In this document: positions 1-5,187 of the stretch, piece after piece | Layout of the letters: every line of letters starts with the position of its first letter | How positions within the stretch are numbered: position 1 is the first letter of the stretch | Assembly: GCA_964615285.1 (NCBI GenBank) | Contig: CAZTND010000046.1 | Location: 1-11,457, forward strand | Direction: 5' to 3' | DNA from: RGIG4074 sp964615285 | Lineage (GTDB): Bacteria > Bacillota > Clostridia > Christensenellales > Borkfalkiaceae | Length of the DNA: 11,457 nucleotides | Made by a program: the position numbers and the translations under genes | Notes under the pieces: generated by a model | Told to the model about the DNA's origin: nothing | What the model saw: only the letters and a program-made list of their open reading frames with translations | The model's database searches: none

Positions 1-98
1 TTGGTAATGCTCACAATACGCCAACCAAGCGACGTGAATTTTGCAGTTACTTGTTCTAAATCATTTTGCGACGCTCTTATCGTGACAACTTTTTGCAT
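1..98 (-). CDS. Unidentified protein, N-terminal fragment (cut by the window edge)
   Basis: The reading frame starts at an ATG at 98-96 and stays open to the edge, giving 32 residues beginning MQKVVTIRAS and including SLGWRIVSI. The start is supported by a clear GGAGG ribosome binding site at 107-103, five bases upstream, by a matching promoter at 341-369, and by a structured leader between them. I do not recognise the family with certainty. The pattern of a short beta strand, a helix, then LGWRIVSI resembles the opening of small DUF4177-type proteins (GWELVSV motif), but 32 residues are too few to decide. Codon use is more AT-rich than in the genes to the right, so this could be the end of a transferred segment. 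No function is assigned. Confidence 0.6.
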   Translation of the reverse strand, partial: MQKVVTIRASQNDLEQVTAKFTSLGWRIVSIT

Positions 99-110
99 GA
101 GGACCTCCGT

Positions 111-145
111 AAAATAAAAAAGTGCGTCAGCCGAAGCCAACGCAC
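111..145 (-). terminator. Rho-independent terminator/attenuator before the left-edge gene
   Basis: On the minus strand GTGCGTTGGC (145-136) pairs with GCTGACGCAC (131-122) around a TTCG tetraloop closed by C-G, giving 10 bp with two G-U pairs. It is followed by TTTTTTATTTT (121-111). The G-U pairs form only in the minus-strand RNA, which fixes its direction. It lies immediately upstream of the gene's ribosome binding site, so it most likely acts as an attenuator. Confidence 0.8.
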
Positions 146-288
146 GAAAAACGCAAACTCCGACTGTCGCCAAACAATTCTTACGTATAGTACGGATGAC
201 TGTACTCACATAAACGGAATTTGCATTTTTGCCAAATCCGATAGATGAGTACAGCAAAATGATAATGGCAGACTTATGACGATAGAAT

Positions 289-318
289 AAAAAAAGTCCG
301 CACTCCTGAATTAGGACT
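289..318 (-). terminator. Possible early terminator inside the leader
   Basis: On the minus strand AGTCC (318-314) can pair with GGACT (299-295), and a run of seven T residues follows (295-289). The stem is only 5 bp with a 14-base loop, so it is weak. A competing 4-bp hairpin (TCCT with AGGA) overlaps it. Termination here would give an RNA of about 45 nt. Confidence 0.3.
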
Positions 319-340
319 ATAAGAATTGTTTGGCAGGATC

Positions 341-369
341 ATTGTAGCACAACGCAACCGAAAAGTCAA
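341..369 (-). promoter_or_regulatory. SigA-type promoter for the leader and left-edge gene
   Basis: On the minus strand there is a -35 TTGACT (369-364), a 17-base spacer, and a -10 TACAAT (346-341). The predicted start, about 7 bases downstream at 334, coincides with the first base of the closing helix of the leader RNA. Confidence 0.75.
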
Positions 370-466
370 TGGTTTCGACAATCGAATCGGCAAATTTTAA
401 TAAAAATCGATGGAGCAAAGCATTGTAATCATACACGGGGTACATGAAAATATTTTCCGAAAAGTC

Positions 467-495
467 TTGACAAGGCGCTGTATCTGTGATAAAAT
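467..495 (+). promoter_or_regulatory. SigA-type promoter for the TM2/DUF2752 genes
   Basis: TTGACA (467-472), a 17-base spacer and TAAAAT (490-495) stand about 50 bases upstream of the TM2-protein start codon. It is divergent from the minus-strand promoter at 341-369. Confidence 0.8.
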
Positions 496-548
496 TGAAA
501 CAAATAGTGTGATTCGGCGCCGAAAAAATCCACGGAGGAGGACGAGAG

Positions 549-974
549 ATGTTTTGTAAAAATTGCGGCAACGAAATGGATCCGAATGCATCATTCTGCA
601 TGCGCTGCGGCGCCATGAGAGGGACGGGGAGCAAATATTGCGCCAACTGCGGGGCGGAACTGCCGGTCAATGCCGCCTCCTGTGTCCGATGCGGCTTTTT
701 TGCCGCGGGTCCCGCGCCGGAGTGGCAGCAAAGCAATGCGGTGGAACGGAAATCTAAACTCGCCGCGGGGTTGCTGGGGATTTTTCTCGGCTCTCTCGGT
801 ATTCATAATTTTTATCTCGGCTATACGGGCAAAGCTGTGGCACAGCTGCTCATCACCGTCTGCACCTGCGGGATCGGGGCGGCGATCACAAGCATCTGGG
901 GGTTGATCGAGGGCATCCTCATCCTTACCGGCTCCATTGCCGTAGACGCCAATGGCGTACCGCTCAAGGACTGA
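549..974 (+). CDS. Zinc-ribbon TM2-domain membrane protein
   Basis: This is a 141-residue protein. Residues 1-50 hold two zinc ribbons, each made of CxxCG pairs (MFCKNCGNEM then FCMRCG; KYCANCG then SCVRCG). After a short linker, residues 70-130 form a TM2 domain: a basic stretch (ERKSK), a first membrane segment AAGLLGIFLGSLGIHNFYLGYTG carrying the characteristic G-x-HxFYLG turn, and a second segment rich in Ile, Thr and Gly with WGLIEGI. TM2 proteins are small membrane proteins with two hydrophobic segments and no agreed biochemical role; the ribbons should face the cytoplasm. The start follows a GGAGGAGG ribosome binding site and a good promoter. The stop is 3 bases before the DUF2752 gene, so the two are probably co-transcribed. 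Family assignment is secure; function is unknown. Confidence 0.92.
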   Translation: MFCKNCGNEMDPNASFCMRCGAMRGTGSKYCANCGAELPVNAASCVRCGFFAAGPAPEWQQSNAVERKSKLAAGLLGIFLGSLGIHNFYLGYTGKAVAQLLITVCTCGIGAAITSIWGLIEGILILTGSIAVDANGVPLKD

Positions 975-977
975 GCC

Positions 978-1382
978 ATGCCGCGCAAAAGGAGTAAAAG
1001 ACAAAGTTCCCGCTCAAACGGGAACTTTTGCATTGAAAAGCGGCGCGTTGTCGATTTCCTTCCGGGCGGCGTTGCATTGCTGCTCTTGGCGGCGTTCGTG
1101 ATTTTGGGCTATTTTTTGGGCTGGGAATGTCCGTTTTTACGCCTGACGGGCATACCATGCCCGGGTTGCGGGCTGACGCGCGCCTGTGCGGCGGCGTTGC
1201 GGGCGGACTTTGCCGAAGCCTTCCGCCTGCACTTCATGTTTCCCGCCGTGCCCGTATTGGCGCTCTTCGTCCTCTGCGGCGGACGGCTCTTCCGCCGGGA
1301 ATGGCTGAATGTCCTGTCGCTCTGTCTCATCGCGCTCGGATTTGCCGTAAAGTTTTTCCTCGGCGTCTGCGGCGTCCTCTGA
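978..1382 (+). CDS. DUF2752 family membrane protein
   Basis: This is a 134-residue protein. A basic N-terminus of about 28 residues leads into a first membrane segment (GGVALLLLAAFVILGYFLG), then the family signature: a CP pair followed by TGIPCPGCGLTRAC, then two more hydrophobic segments ending FAVKFFLGVCGVL. The PCPGCGLTR motif defines DUF2752, a small integral membrane family of unknown function. The start codon is the only ATG, GTG or TTG in frame before the signature, with a modest AAGGA upstream. The gene begins 3 bases after the TM2-protein stop, implying translational coupling. A 10-bp hairpin lies within its first codons (1003-1028), discussed separately. Family assignment is firm; biochemical role is unknown. 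Confidence 0.9.
   Translation: MPRKRSKRQSSRSNGNFCIEKRRVVDFLPGGVALLLLAAFVILGYFLGWECPFLRLTGIPCPGCGLTRACAAALRADFAEAFRLHFMFPAVPVLALFVLCGGRLFRREWLNVLSLCLIALGFAVKFFLGVCGVL
1003..1029 (+). terminator. Terminator-like hairpin inside the DUF2752 N-terminal codons
   Basis: AAAGTTCCCG (1003-1012) pairs perfectly with CGGGAACTTT (1019-1028) around a 6-base loop, giving 10 bp. The T-run after the stem is short (TTTT ending at 1029), so it may only partly terminate. It could lower DUF2752 expression relative to the TM2 gene. Confidence 0.35.
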
Positions 1383-1436
1383 CATTTTTTCTTTGAAAAT
1401 TTTTTCGGCAAAAAAGAGAGATTTTTTGAAAAAGTA

Positions 1437-1445
1437 TGGTATAAT
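1437..1445 (+). promoter_or_regulatory. Extended -10 promoter abutting the HD-protein start codon
   Basis: TGG followed by TATAAT (-10 at 1440-1445) is a consensus extended -10 element. No good -35 lies 17 bases upstream. The expected start, about 7 bases downstream, is position 1452, which is the A of the gene's ATG. Confidence 0.65.
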
Positions 1446-1451
1446 AAGGGC

Positions 1452-2114
1452 ATGATAACATTCGAGACCATACGGGACAATGAGGACATCAAGACCTATA
1501 TCCGCCATGCGGACGCCTCTTTGGGGGCGCTGGGGTATACGGAGCACGGATTTGCGCACGTCACGACGGTCGCCGAAACGGCGGCCTATATTCTGCGCAC
1601 CATGGGCTATCCCGCCCGCGAAGTGGAGCTTGTCCGCATCGCGGGGTACATGCACGACATCGGCAACCTCGTCAACCGCGTGGGGCATTCGCAGAGCGGC
1701 GCGACGATGACCATGCGTATTCTGGACAAGCTGGGCATGCCCGCGGACGAGATCGCTTCCGTGGTCACTGCCATCGGCAATCACGACGAGGGCACGGGCG
1801 AACCGGTCAGCGAACTCGCCGCCGCGCTCATCCTGGCAGACAAGTCGGATGTCCGCCGCAGCCGGGTGCGCGACGCTCTGCATGCGGAGAATTTCGACAT
1901 CCACGACCGCGTCAATTATTCGGTCACGAAATCCGAATTGAAGATCAACGGGGAACGGACGGCACTGCGCCTCGATCTGACCATCGACACCCATTACAGT
2001 TCCATCATGGATTATTTTCAGATCTTTATGGAGCGCATGACGCTCTGCCGCCAGGCGGCGCGGGAATTGGGGCTTCGCTTCGAGCTCTTCATCAACGAAC
2101 AGCAATTGGTGTAA
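1452..2114 (+). CDS. HD-domain phosphohydrolase
   Basis: This is a 220-residue protein of the metal-dependent HD superfamily. Visible ligand residues are H36 (in TEHGFAH), H68-D69 (GYMHDIGN), H79 (VGHS), H111-D112 (IGNHDEGTG) and D130 (LADKSD), the order expected for a complete HD active site. The first 140 residues are the HD fold. The C-terminal 80 residues (LKINGERTALRLDLTID onward) are a separate mixed region with no motif I can name. The family hydrolyses phosphate esters or nucleotides; the substrate here is unknown. There is no ribosome binding site at usable spacing, and the predicted transcription start coincides with the ATG, so the mRNA is probably leaderless. No alternative in-frame start would preserve the N-terminus. 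Confidence 0.88.
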   Translation: MITFETIRDNEDIKTYIRHADASLGALGYTEHGFAHVTTVAETAAYILRTMGYPAREVELVRIAGYMHDIGNLVNRVGHSQSGATMTMRILDKLGMPADEIASVVTAIGNHDEGTGEPVSELAAALILADKSDVRRSRVRDALHAENFDIHDRVNYSVTKSELKINGERTALRLDLTIDTHYSSIMDYFQIFMERMTLCRQAARELGLRFELFINEQQLV

Positions 2115-2196
2115 GAGGACACCATGCCCGGGTCTTCGTCGGATTTCTTTCCGCTGTGCGCGCATAAAGGGCGAACGGACGGCGCATACTGCGGGC

Positions 2197-2385
2197 ATGG
2201 GAAATAAAAAAGGAAAGACAAGAGAGATCGATGATTTCATCGACGAGGCCGAAGCCGTCAGCGCCACGGAGATGACGGGGCTGATCGGTTCGTTTCCTCT
2301 CGATGAGGCACAGGAAGAAAATTATCTGGATATTTTGCACTATAAGGCAAAAGGCAGCGGCAAAAACGGAAAACGGGGCGGTTGA
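2197..2385 (+). CDS. Small acidic protein of unknown function (62 residues)
   Basis: This is a short protein with a basic N-terminus (MGNKKGKTR), an acidic and probably helical centre (EIDDFIDEAEAV, then FPLDEAQEENYLDILHYK), and a basic Gly/Lys tail. I recognise no family. In its favour are the non-random composition, its position 82 bases after the HD gene on the same strand, and a strong terminator that begins within its last codons so that the stop codon sits in the hairpin loop. Against it, the sequence before the ATG has no convincing ribosome binding site, although the frame is open further upstream without a better start. It is probably real and co-transcribed with the HD gene. There are no cysteines, membrane segments or signal peptide. 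Confidence 0.6.
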   Translation: MGNKKGKTREIDDFIDEAEAVSATEMTGLIGSFPLDEAQEENYLDILHYKAKGSGKNGKRGG

Positions 2386-2401
2386 ACGCTCCGTTTTTTT
2401 T
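2373..2401 (+). terminator. Rho-independent terminator of the HD-gene operon
   Basis: ACGGGGCG (2373-2380) pairs with CGCTCCGT (2387-2394), 8 bp with one G-U, around the loop GTTGAA. A run of eight T residues follows (2394-2401). The upstream gene's TGA (2383-2385) lies in the loop. Confidence 0.9.
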
Positions 2402-2411
2402 CGTGGGTGTA

Positions 2412-2463
2412 CCCCGGCGGGGGCCGACAGACGGGCTGTCCGCCGTCGGGGCGTTGCCGACGG
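2412..2463 (+). repeat. Cluster of short palindromes between terminator and next promoter
   Basis: Three small inverted repeats stand side by side: CCCC/GGGG with loop GGC (2412-2422), GACAG/CTGTC with loop ACGGG (2427-2441), and CCGTCGG/CCGACGG (2443-2449 with 2457-2463). They recall the larger arrays at 8857-9160 and 11375-11457 but share no obvious stem sequence with them. In so GC-rich a stretch some may be chance. Confidence 0.35.
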
Positions 2464-2494
2464 AGAAAATTTCCCGGACATGCGTTCAAAATTC

Positions 2495-2523
2495 TTGCGG
2501 CGGCGGCTATGTTGTGCTAAAAT
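2495..2523 (+). promoter_or_regulatory. Promoter for the long operon 2555-7514
   Basis: TTGCGG (2495-2500), a 17-base spacer and TAAAAT (2518-2523) lie just after the upstream terminator and about 30 bases before the GTG start of the next gene. The -35 is imperfect; the -10 and spacing are good. Confidence 0.6.
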
Positions 2524-2554
2524 ATAGAGAGAACATCGGGCGAGGAAGATCATC

Positions 2555-3025
2555 GTGCGAAAAAAGGACAGAGAGATCACCGATTTTCGGGAGATCGTTT
2601 CATTGTTGGAAAAATGCGACACTATCCGCCTGGGGCTGCGGGGCAAAGAATATCCGTATGTCGTGCCCCTCTCCTTCGGCATGGAGGCACGGGAAGGGAA
2701 GATCCTGCTGTATTTCCACGGCGCGGGCGAGGGGTTGAAACATGAACGCATCGCCGCAGACGACCGCGTGTGCGTGGAGGCCGATCTCTTCCGCGGGTAC
2801 CGCCCGACGGGGCATTCGGTGACGGCGGACTATAAGAGCGTCATCGGGTTCGGCATCGTCGAAAGGGTGGAGGCGTTCGAGGAGCGCGTAAAGGGTCTGC
2901 AGCTGCTCTTGGAGCACTGCAATGCGACCGAATATTCCGCCGAGGCGTGCGCCCTGGTCCCCGACACCGTCGTCTATAAGATCACCCTGACGGACGTGAC
3001 GGGAAAACAACGGTTCGCCGACTGA
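2555..3025 (+). CDS. Pyridoxamine 5'-phosphate oxidase-like FMN-binding protein (NimA-like)
   Basis: This 156-residue protein has the length and order of the split-barrel flavin-binding family that includes NimA/NimB. The N-terminal segment is followed by strands CDTIRLGLRGKEYPYVVPLSFGM, then KILLYFHGAGEGLKHERIAADDRVCVEAD, where the strand, the helix and the CVE strand form the FMN site, then SVIGFGIVERVE, and a C-terminal strand VVYKITLTDVTGKQRF. Members bind FMN and are thought to reduce small molecules or protect against nitro compounds; the substrate is not evident. The start is GTG at 2555, with GAGGAAG at about seven bases spacing and a promoter upstream. It is first in a same-strand series running to cysK. 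Family confident, specific activity not. Confidence 0.85.
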   Translation: MRKKDREITDFREIVSLLEKCDTIRLGLRGKEYPYVVPLSFGMEAREGKILLYFHGAGEGLKHERIAADDRVCVEADLFRGYRPTGHSVTADYKSVIGFGIVERVEAFEERVKGLQLLLEHCNATEYSAEACALVPDTVVYKITLTDVTGKQRFAD

Positions 3026-3079
3026 CGGCGGGCGGCGTTTTGCGCTTGAAAAGGATCGGCAACAGAGGTACATACCGGA

Positions 3080-3748
3080 ATGAAAAGATATGCCGCCGTC
3101 GTGTTTGATCTGGACGGCACGCTGCTCGATACGGCGGCGGATCTGCAGGCCGCCGTCAACCATACCATGTCCGTTTTGCATTGCCCGCCGCGCACGGTCG
3201 AAGAGGTGCGCCGCTTCGCGGGGAACGGCATCCGGAAGCTCGTCGAACGTTCCCTGCCCGCGGACAGGCGGGACGGGGAAACGGTCGGGCGCGCCCCGGA
3301 AATTTTCTGCGCGTACTATGCCGCGCACAATGCCGACCGGACTGTGCCGTATGCGGGCGTGCCCGCGCTTTTGCAGGCTTTGCGCGGGCATGGGCTGCGC
3401 CTTGCCGTCGTTTCCAACAAGGCGGATTTTGCCGTGCAGGCGCTGTGCGAAAGATTTTTCCCCGCCGTCTTTGCCGCGGTGATCGGCGCGCGGGAAGGCA
3501 TGCCCAAAAAACCGGCGCCGGCGGGCGTATTGCAGGCACTGCGGGAGCTGGGGACAGGGCCTGCCGATGCGCTCTACGTCGGCGACAGCGACGTGGACGG
3601 CGAGACGGCAAAAAACGCGGGCATGGACTGCGTGCTCGTCAGCTGGGGCTTTCGGGAAAGGCCGCTGCTCGAATCCATGCGCCCCCTTGCCGTGGCGGAC
3701 GATGCGGCGGCGCTGCAAAAAATCATTCTGAACGGGGAGGAGAGATAA
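3080..3748 (+). CDS. gph: Phosphoglycolate phosphatase-type HAD hydrolase
   Basis: This is a 222-residue haloacid dehalogenase-superfamily phosphatase with a C1 cap. Motif I is FDLDGTLLDT, with nucleophile D10 and acid/base D12. Motif II is VVSNK with S112. The motif III lysine is in MPKKPAP (K143 or K144). Motif IV is GDSDVD (168-173) with two metal-binding aspartates. The helical cap spans about residues 18-80 and contains RFAGNGIRKLVERSL, typical of the Gph subgroup that removes phosphate from 2-phosphoglycolate made during DNA repair. Length is normal. AGAGGT lies about ten bases before the ATG. Its TAA overlaps the ATG of the thioesterase gene by one base (TAATG), so the two are translationally coupled. 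A pyrophosphatase (PpaX-like) role is a possible alternative. Confidence 0.88.
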   Translation: MKRYAAVVFDLDGTLLDTAADLQAAVNHTMSVLHCPPRTVEEVRRFAGNGIRKLVERSLPADRRDGETVGRAPEIFCAYYAAHNADRTVPYAGVPALLQALRGHGLRLAVVSNKADFAVQALCERFFPAVFAAVIGAREGMPKKPAPAGVLQALRELGTGPADALYVGDSDVDGETAKNAGMDCVLVSWGFRERPLLESMRPLAVADDAAALQKIILNGEER

Positions 3749-4164
3749 TGAGACCCTATCATCACAAAGTGCATTACTATGAAACGGACTGCATGGGCGT
3801 GACCCATCACTCCAATTATATCCGCTGGTTCGAGGAGGCGCGGATCGATTTTCTGGAACAGGCGGGCTTCGGCTACGATCGCATGGAGGCGCTGGGCATC
3901 TGTTCCCCCGTCCTGGGCGTGCGCGCGGAGTACAAAAAAATGACCCGTTTCGCCGAAAAGATGGAGATCTCCGTTTCCCTCGTGCGGTTCACGGGCGTGC
4001 GGTTTACCTTTGCCTATGCCGTCAGGAACGAGGCGGGGGAACTTTGCTGCCGGGGCGAGACCGATCACTGCTTTCTGGACGATTCGGGGCGCCTCCTGCG
4101 CCTGAGGGACCGTTTCCCCGAGATCTATCACCTGATGCAGAACGTTTTGCAGGGAGGGGAATGA
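3748..4164 (+). CDS. Acyl-CoA thioesterase, YbgC/4HBT hotdog family
   Basis: This is a 138-residue single-domain hotdog thioesterase. The N-terminal signature YYETDCMGVTHHSNYIRWFEEAR matches the family pattern, with catalytic D14 and the H-x-N-Y turn (H21, N23) before the long central helix. Strands RAEYKKMTRF, EISVSLVRFTGVRFTFAYAV and ETDHCFLDDSGRLLRL follow in the usual order. The family hydrolyses short or aromatic acyl-CoA thioesters in the cytoplasm; the exact substrate is not predictable. The frame is open far upstream, but the ATG at 3748 is clearly right: it follows GGGGAGGAGAG, overlaps the gph stop, and starts at the conserved N-terminus. Confidence 0.9.
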   Translation: MRPYHHKVHYYETDCMGVTHHSNYIRWFEEARIDFLEQAGFGYDRMEALGICSPVLGVRAEYKKMTRFAEKMEISVSLVRFTGVRFTFAYAVRNEAGELCCRGETDHCFLDDSGRLLRLRDRFPEIYHLMQNVLQGGE

Positions 4165-4171
4165 CGCGGGC

Positions 4172-4381
4172 ATGGCTACTTCGAAATTGGATCTGATGCG
4201 CCTGTTTGATTCGTATGACGGCGAGGCGGACGAGGGGGACTTTTCCCCCGCGGAACTGGAAGCCATGCTTGCGGCGCTATCCGAAGAAGGGGAAACCCTT
4301 TCCCCCGCCGAATTCAAACGGCGGTATTTCGAGTTTTACGACGACGTCAAGGACAAGTCGCTCGAAAAACAGGATTGGTAG
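4172..4381 (+). CDS. Small acidic protein of unknown function (69 residues)
   Basis: This protein is strongly acidic with likely helices: KLDLMRLFDSYDGEADEGDF, SPAELEAMLAALSEEG, and SPAEFKRRYFEFYDDVKDKSLEKQDW. The phrases DGEADEGDFSPAELEAML and GETLSPAEFKRRY have a faint EF-hand-like rhythm (acidic loop then helix), but the loop spacing is not canonical, so calcium binding is not claimed. It starts 7 bases after the thioesterase stop, with GGAGGGG about eleven bases before the ATG, and sits in the middle of the operon. I do not recognise a family. Composition and placement support a real gene. It is similar in size and acidity to the protein at 2197-2385 but not obviously homologous to it. 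Confidence 0.7.
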   Translation: MATSKLDLMRLFDSYDGEADEGDFSPAELEAMLAALSEEGETLSPAEFKRRYFEFYDDVKDKSLEKQDW

Positions 4382-4453
4382 AGCGTTGTCCGTTCCGTAG
4401 GCGGGGCGGAAGGCTCGGCCGCGGGCAAAAAACGTAGGAAGAGCGGAGGGAGC

Positions 4454-5161
4454 ATGGCAAAGTACGACTATCTCATTTTCGACGCCGATCATACGCTGGT
4501 CGATTTCAATCGGGACGAGCAGGCGGCTTTCGCCCGCACCTTCCGGCACTTCGGTGCGCCGTATACGGCGGAAGATATCCGCCGCGCCTGGGTGCTCTCG
4601 TATACCGTGTGGGACGAAGAGGGGCTCAACGACATCCATAAGGAAGAGATACGGCGGGACTACCACGAGAAGTATGTGGGGCACCTGCGCCTGCTCTTTG
4701 CGCGCATCAAGGAGGGCTTTCGGGTGGACGCCTCGGCGGAAGAGCTGGCGGCGCGGTTTTTGGACGAGCTGAATGCGCCGTCCGCCGTCCTGGGGGCGGG
4801 GCTCGACACTTTTGCCCGCCTGTCGCGCTCGTATAAGACGTGCATCGCCACCAACGGATTGACGGTCATGCAGACGGCGCGGCTTCGGGATTTTCTGCCC
4901 TATGCGCACGCCGTGTTCATTTCGCAGGCGGTGGGCACGATCAAGCCGGACAAGGCGTTTTTTACGGGCATGCTGGCCCGCTTGAACGCTTCCGCGGCGC
5001 AATGCCTGTTCATCGGCGACTCGCTTTCGTCGGACGTGGCGGGCTGCGCAACCGTGGGCATGGATTGCCTTTGGTTCAATCCCGATCGCCGCGCGCTGCC
5101 GCCGGGATATGCGCCCGTCGGGCAGATCGAACGCATCGAGGACGTGGAAAAATTCCTGTAA
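4454..5161 (+). CDS. yjjG: YjjG-type HAD 5'-nucleotidase
   Basis: This is a 235-residue HAD hydrolase. Motif I is FDADHTLVDF with D10 and D12; the Ala and His inside the motif and the following VDFN are typical of the YjjG/YfnB noncanonical pyrimidine nucleotidase group rather than of Gph. Motif II is CIATNG (T133-N134), motif III is IKPDK (K164), and motif IV is FIGDSLSSDV (D189). The cap (about residues 20-100) is helical with DEEGLNDIHKEEIRRDYHEKY. YjjG removes phosphate from pyrimidine and abnormal nucleotides and helps keep the pool clean. GGAGGG lies immediately upstream of the ATG. It is the second HAD phosphatase in this operon. The subfamily is probable; the substrate is inferred from the family. 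Confidence 0.83.
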   Translation: MAKYDYLIFDADHTLVDFNRDEQAAFARTFRHFGAPYTAEDIRRAWVLSYTVWDEEGLNDIHKEEIRRDYHEKYVGHLRLLFARIKEGFRVDASAEELAARFLDELNAPSAVLGAGLDTFARLSRSYKTCIATNGLTVMQTARLRDFLPYAHAVFISQAVGTIKPDKAFFTGMLARLNASAAQCLFIGDSLSSDVAGCATVGMDCLWFNPDRRALPPGYAPVGQIERIEDVEKFL

Positions 5162-5187
5162 ATTTTCAGAGCGGAAAGGAGCAGAAA

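Larger units (their letters stand above)
111..334 (-). promoter_or_regulatory. Structured 5' leader RNA with terminal attenuator (unclassified)
   Basis: From the predicted start at about 334 to the U-tract at 111, the minus-strand transcript is about 220 nt and highly foldable. A perfect 15-bp closing helix pairs 334-320 with 183-169, and a further TAGT/ACTA helix continues it after a small bulge. Inside, 254-246 pairs with 208-200 (CTGTACTCA with TGAGTACAG) and encloses a hairpin of 240-231 with 224-215. The 224-215 strand can instead pair with 162-153, just before the terminator, with one G-U. A UUCG-capped terminator ends the element about ten bases before the ribosome binding site. This is the architecture of a transcription-attenuating leader or riboswitch. 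It does not match the T-box, purine, TPP or c-di-GMP consensus motifs I know. A free-standing small RNA is the alternative. Confidence 0.55.

Noticed and set aside
66..248. Plus-strand frame of 60 residues
   Set aside because: It runs antisense to the left-edge gene start, its ribosome binding site and the structured leader. It has no ribosome binding site and no recognisable protein character.
169..334. Inverted-repeat-bounded unit as a miniature transposable element (MITE)
   Set aside because: The 15-bp ends look like terminal repeats, but there is no target-site duplication (flanks CGACTGTC and AGGATCAT differ). The unit coincides with a promoter start and a downstream terminator, which fits RNA better.
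111..334. 6S RNA
   Set aside because: The closing helix and size are suggestive, but the strand after the closing helix is about 60 nt long and carries its own hairpin, unlike the small central bubble of 6S. It also ends in an attenuator directly before a gene.
3181..3747. Long upstream extension of the thioesterase frame
   Set aside because: It lies over gph in another frame with Arg/Ala-rich shadow sequence. The ATG at 3748 has the ribosome binding site and the conserved N-terminus.
4840..5187. Upstream extension of metY
   Set aside because: It overlaps the YjjG-like gene in another frame. AAAGGAG before 5188 and the family N-terminus fix the start there.
5162..5187. SAM (S-box) or other methionine riboswitch before metY
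   Set aside because: Only 26 bases separate metY from the preceding gene, too short for any such element, and no promoter is visible.
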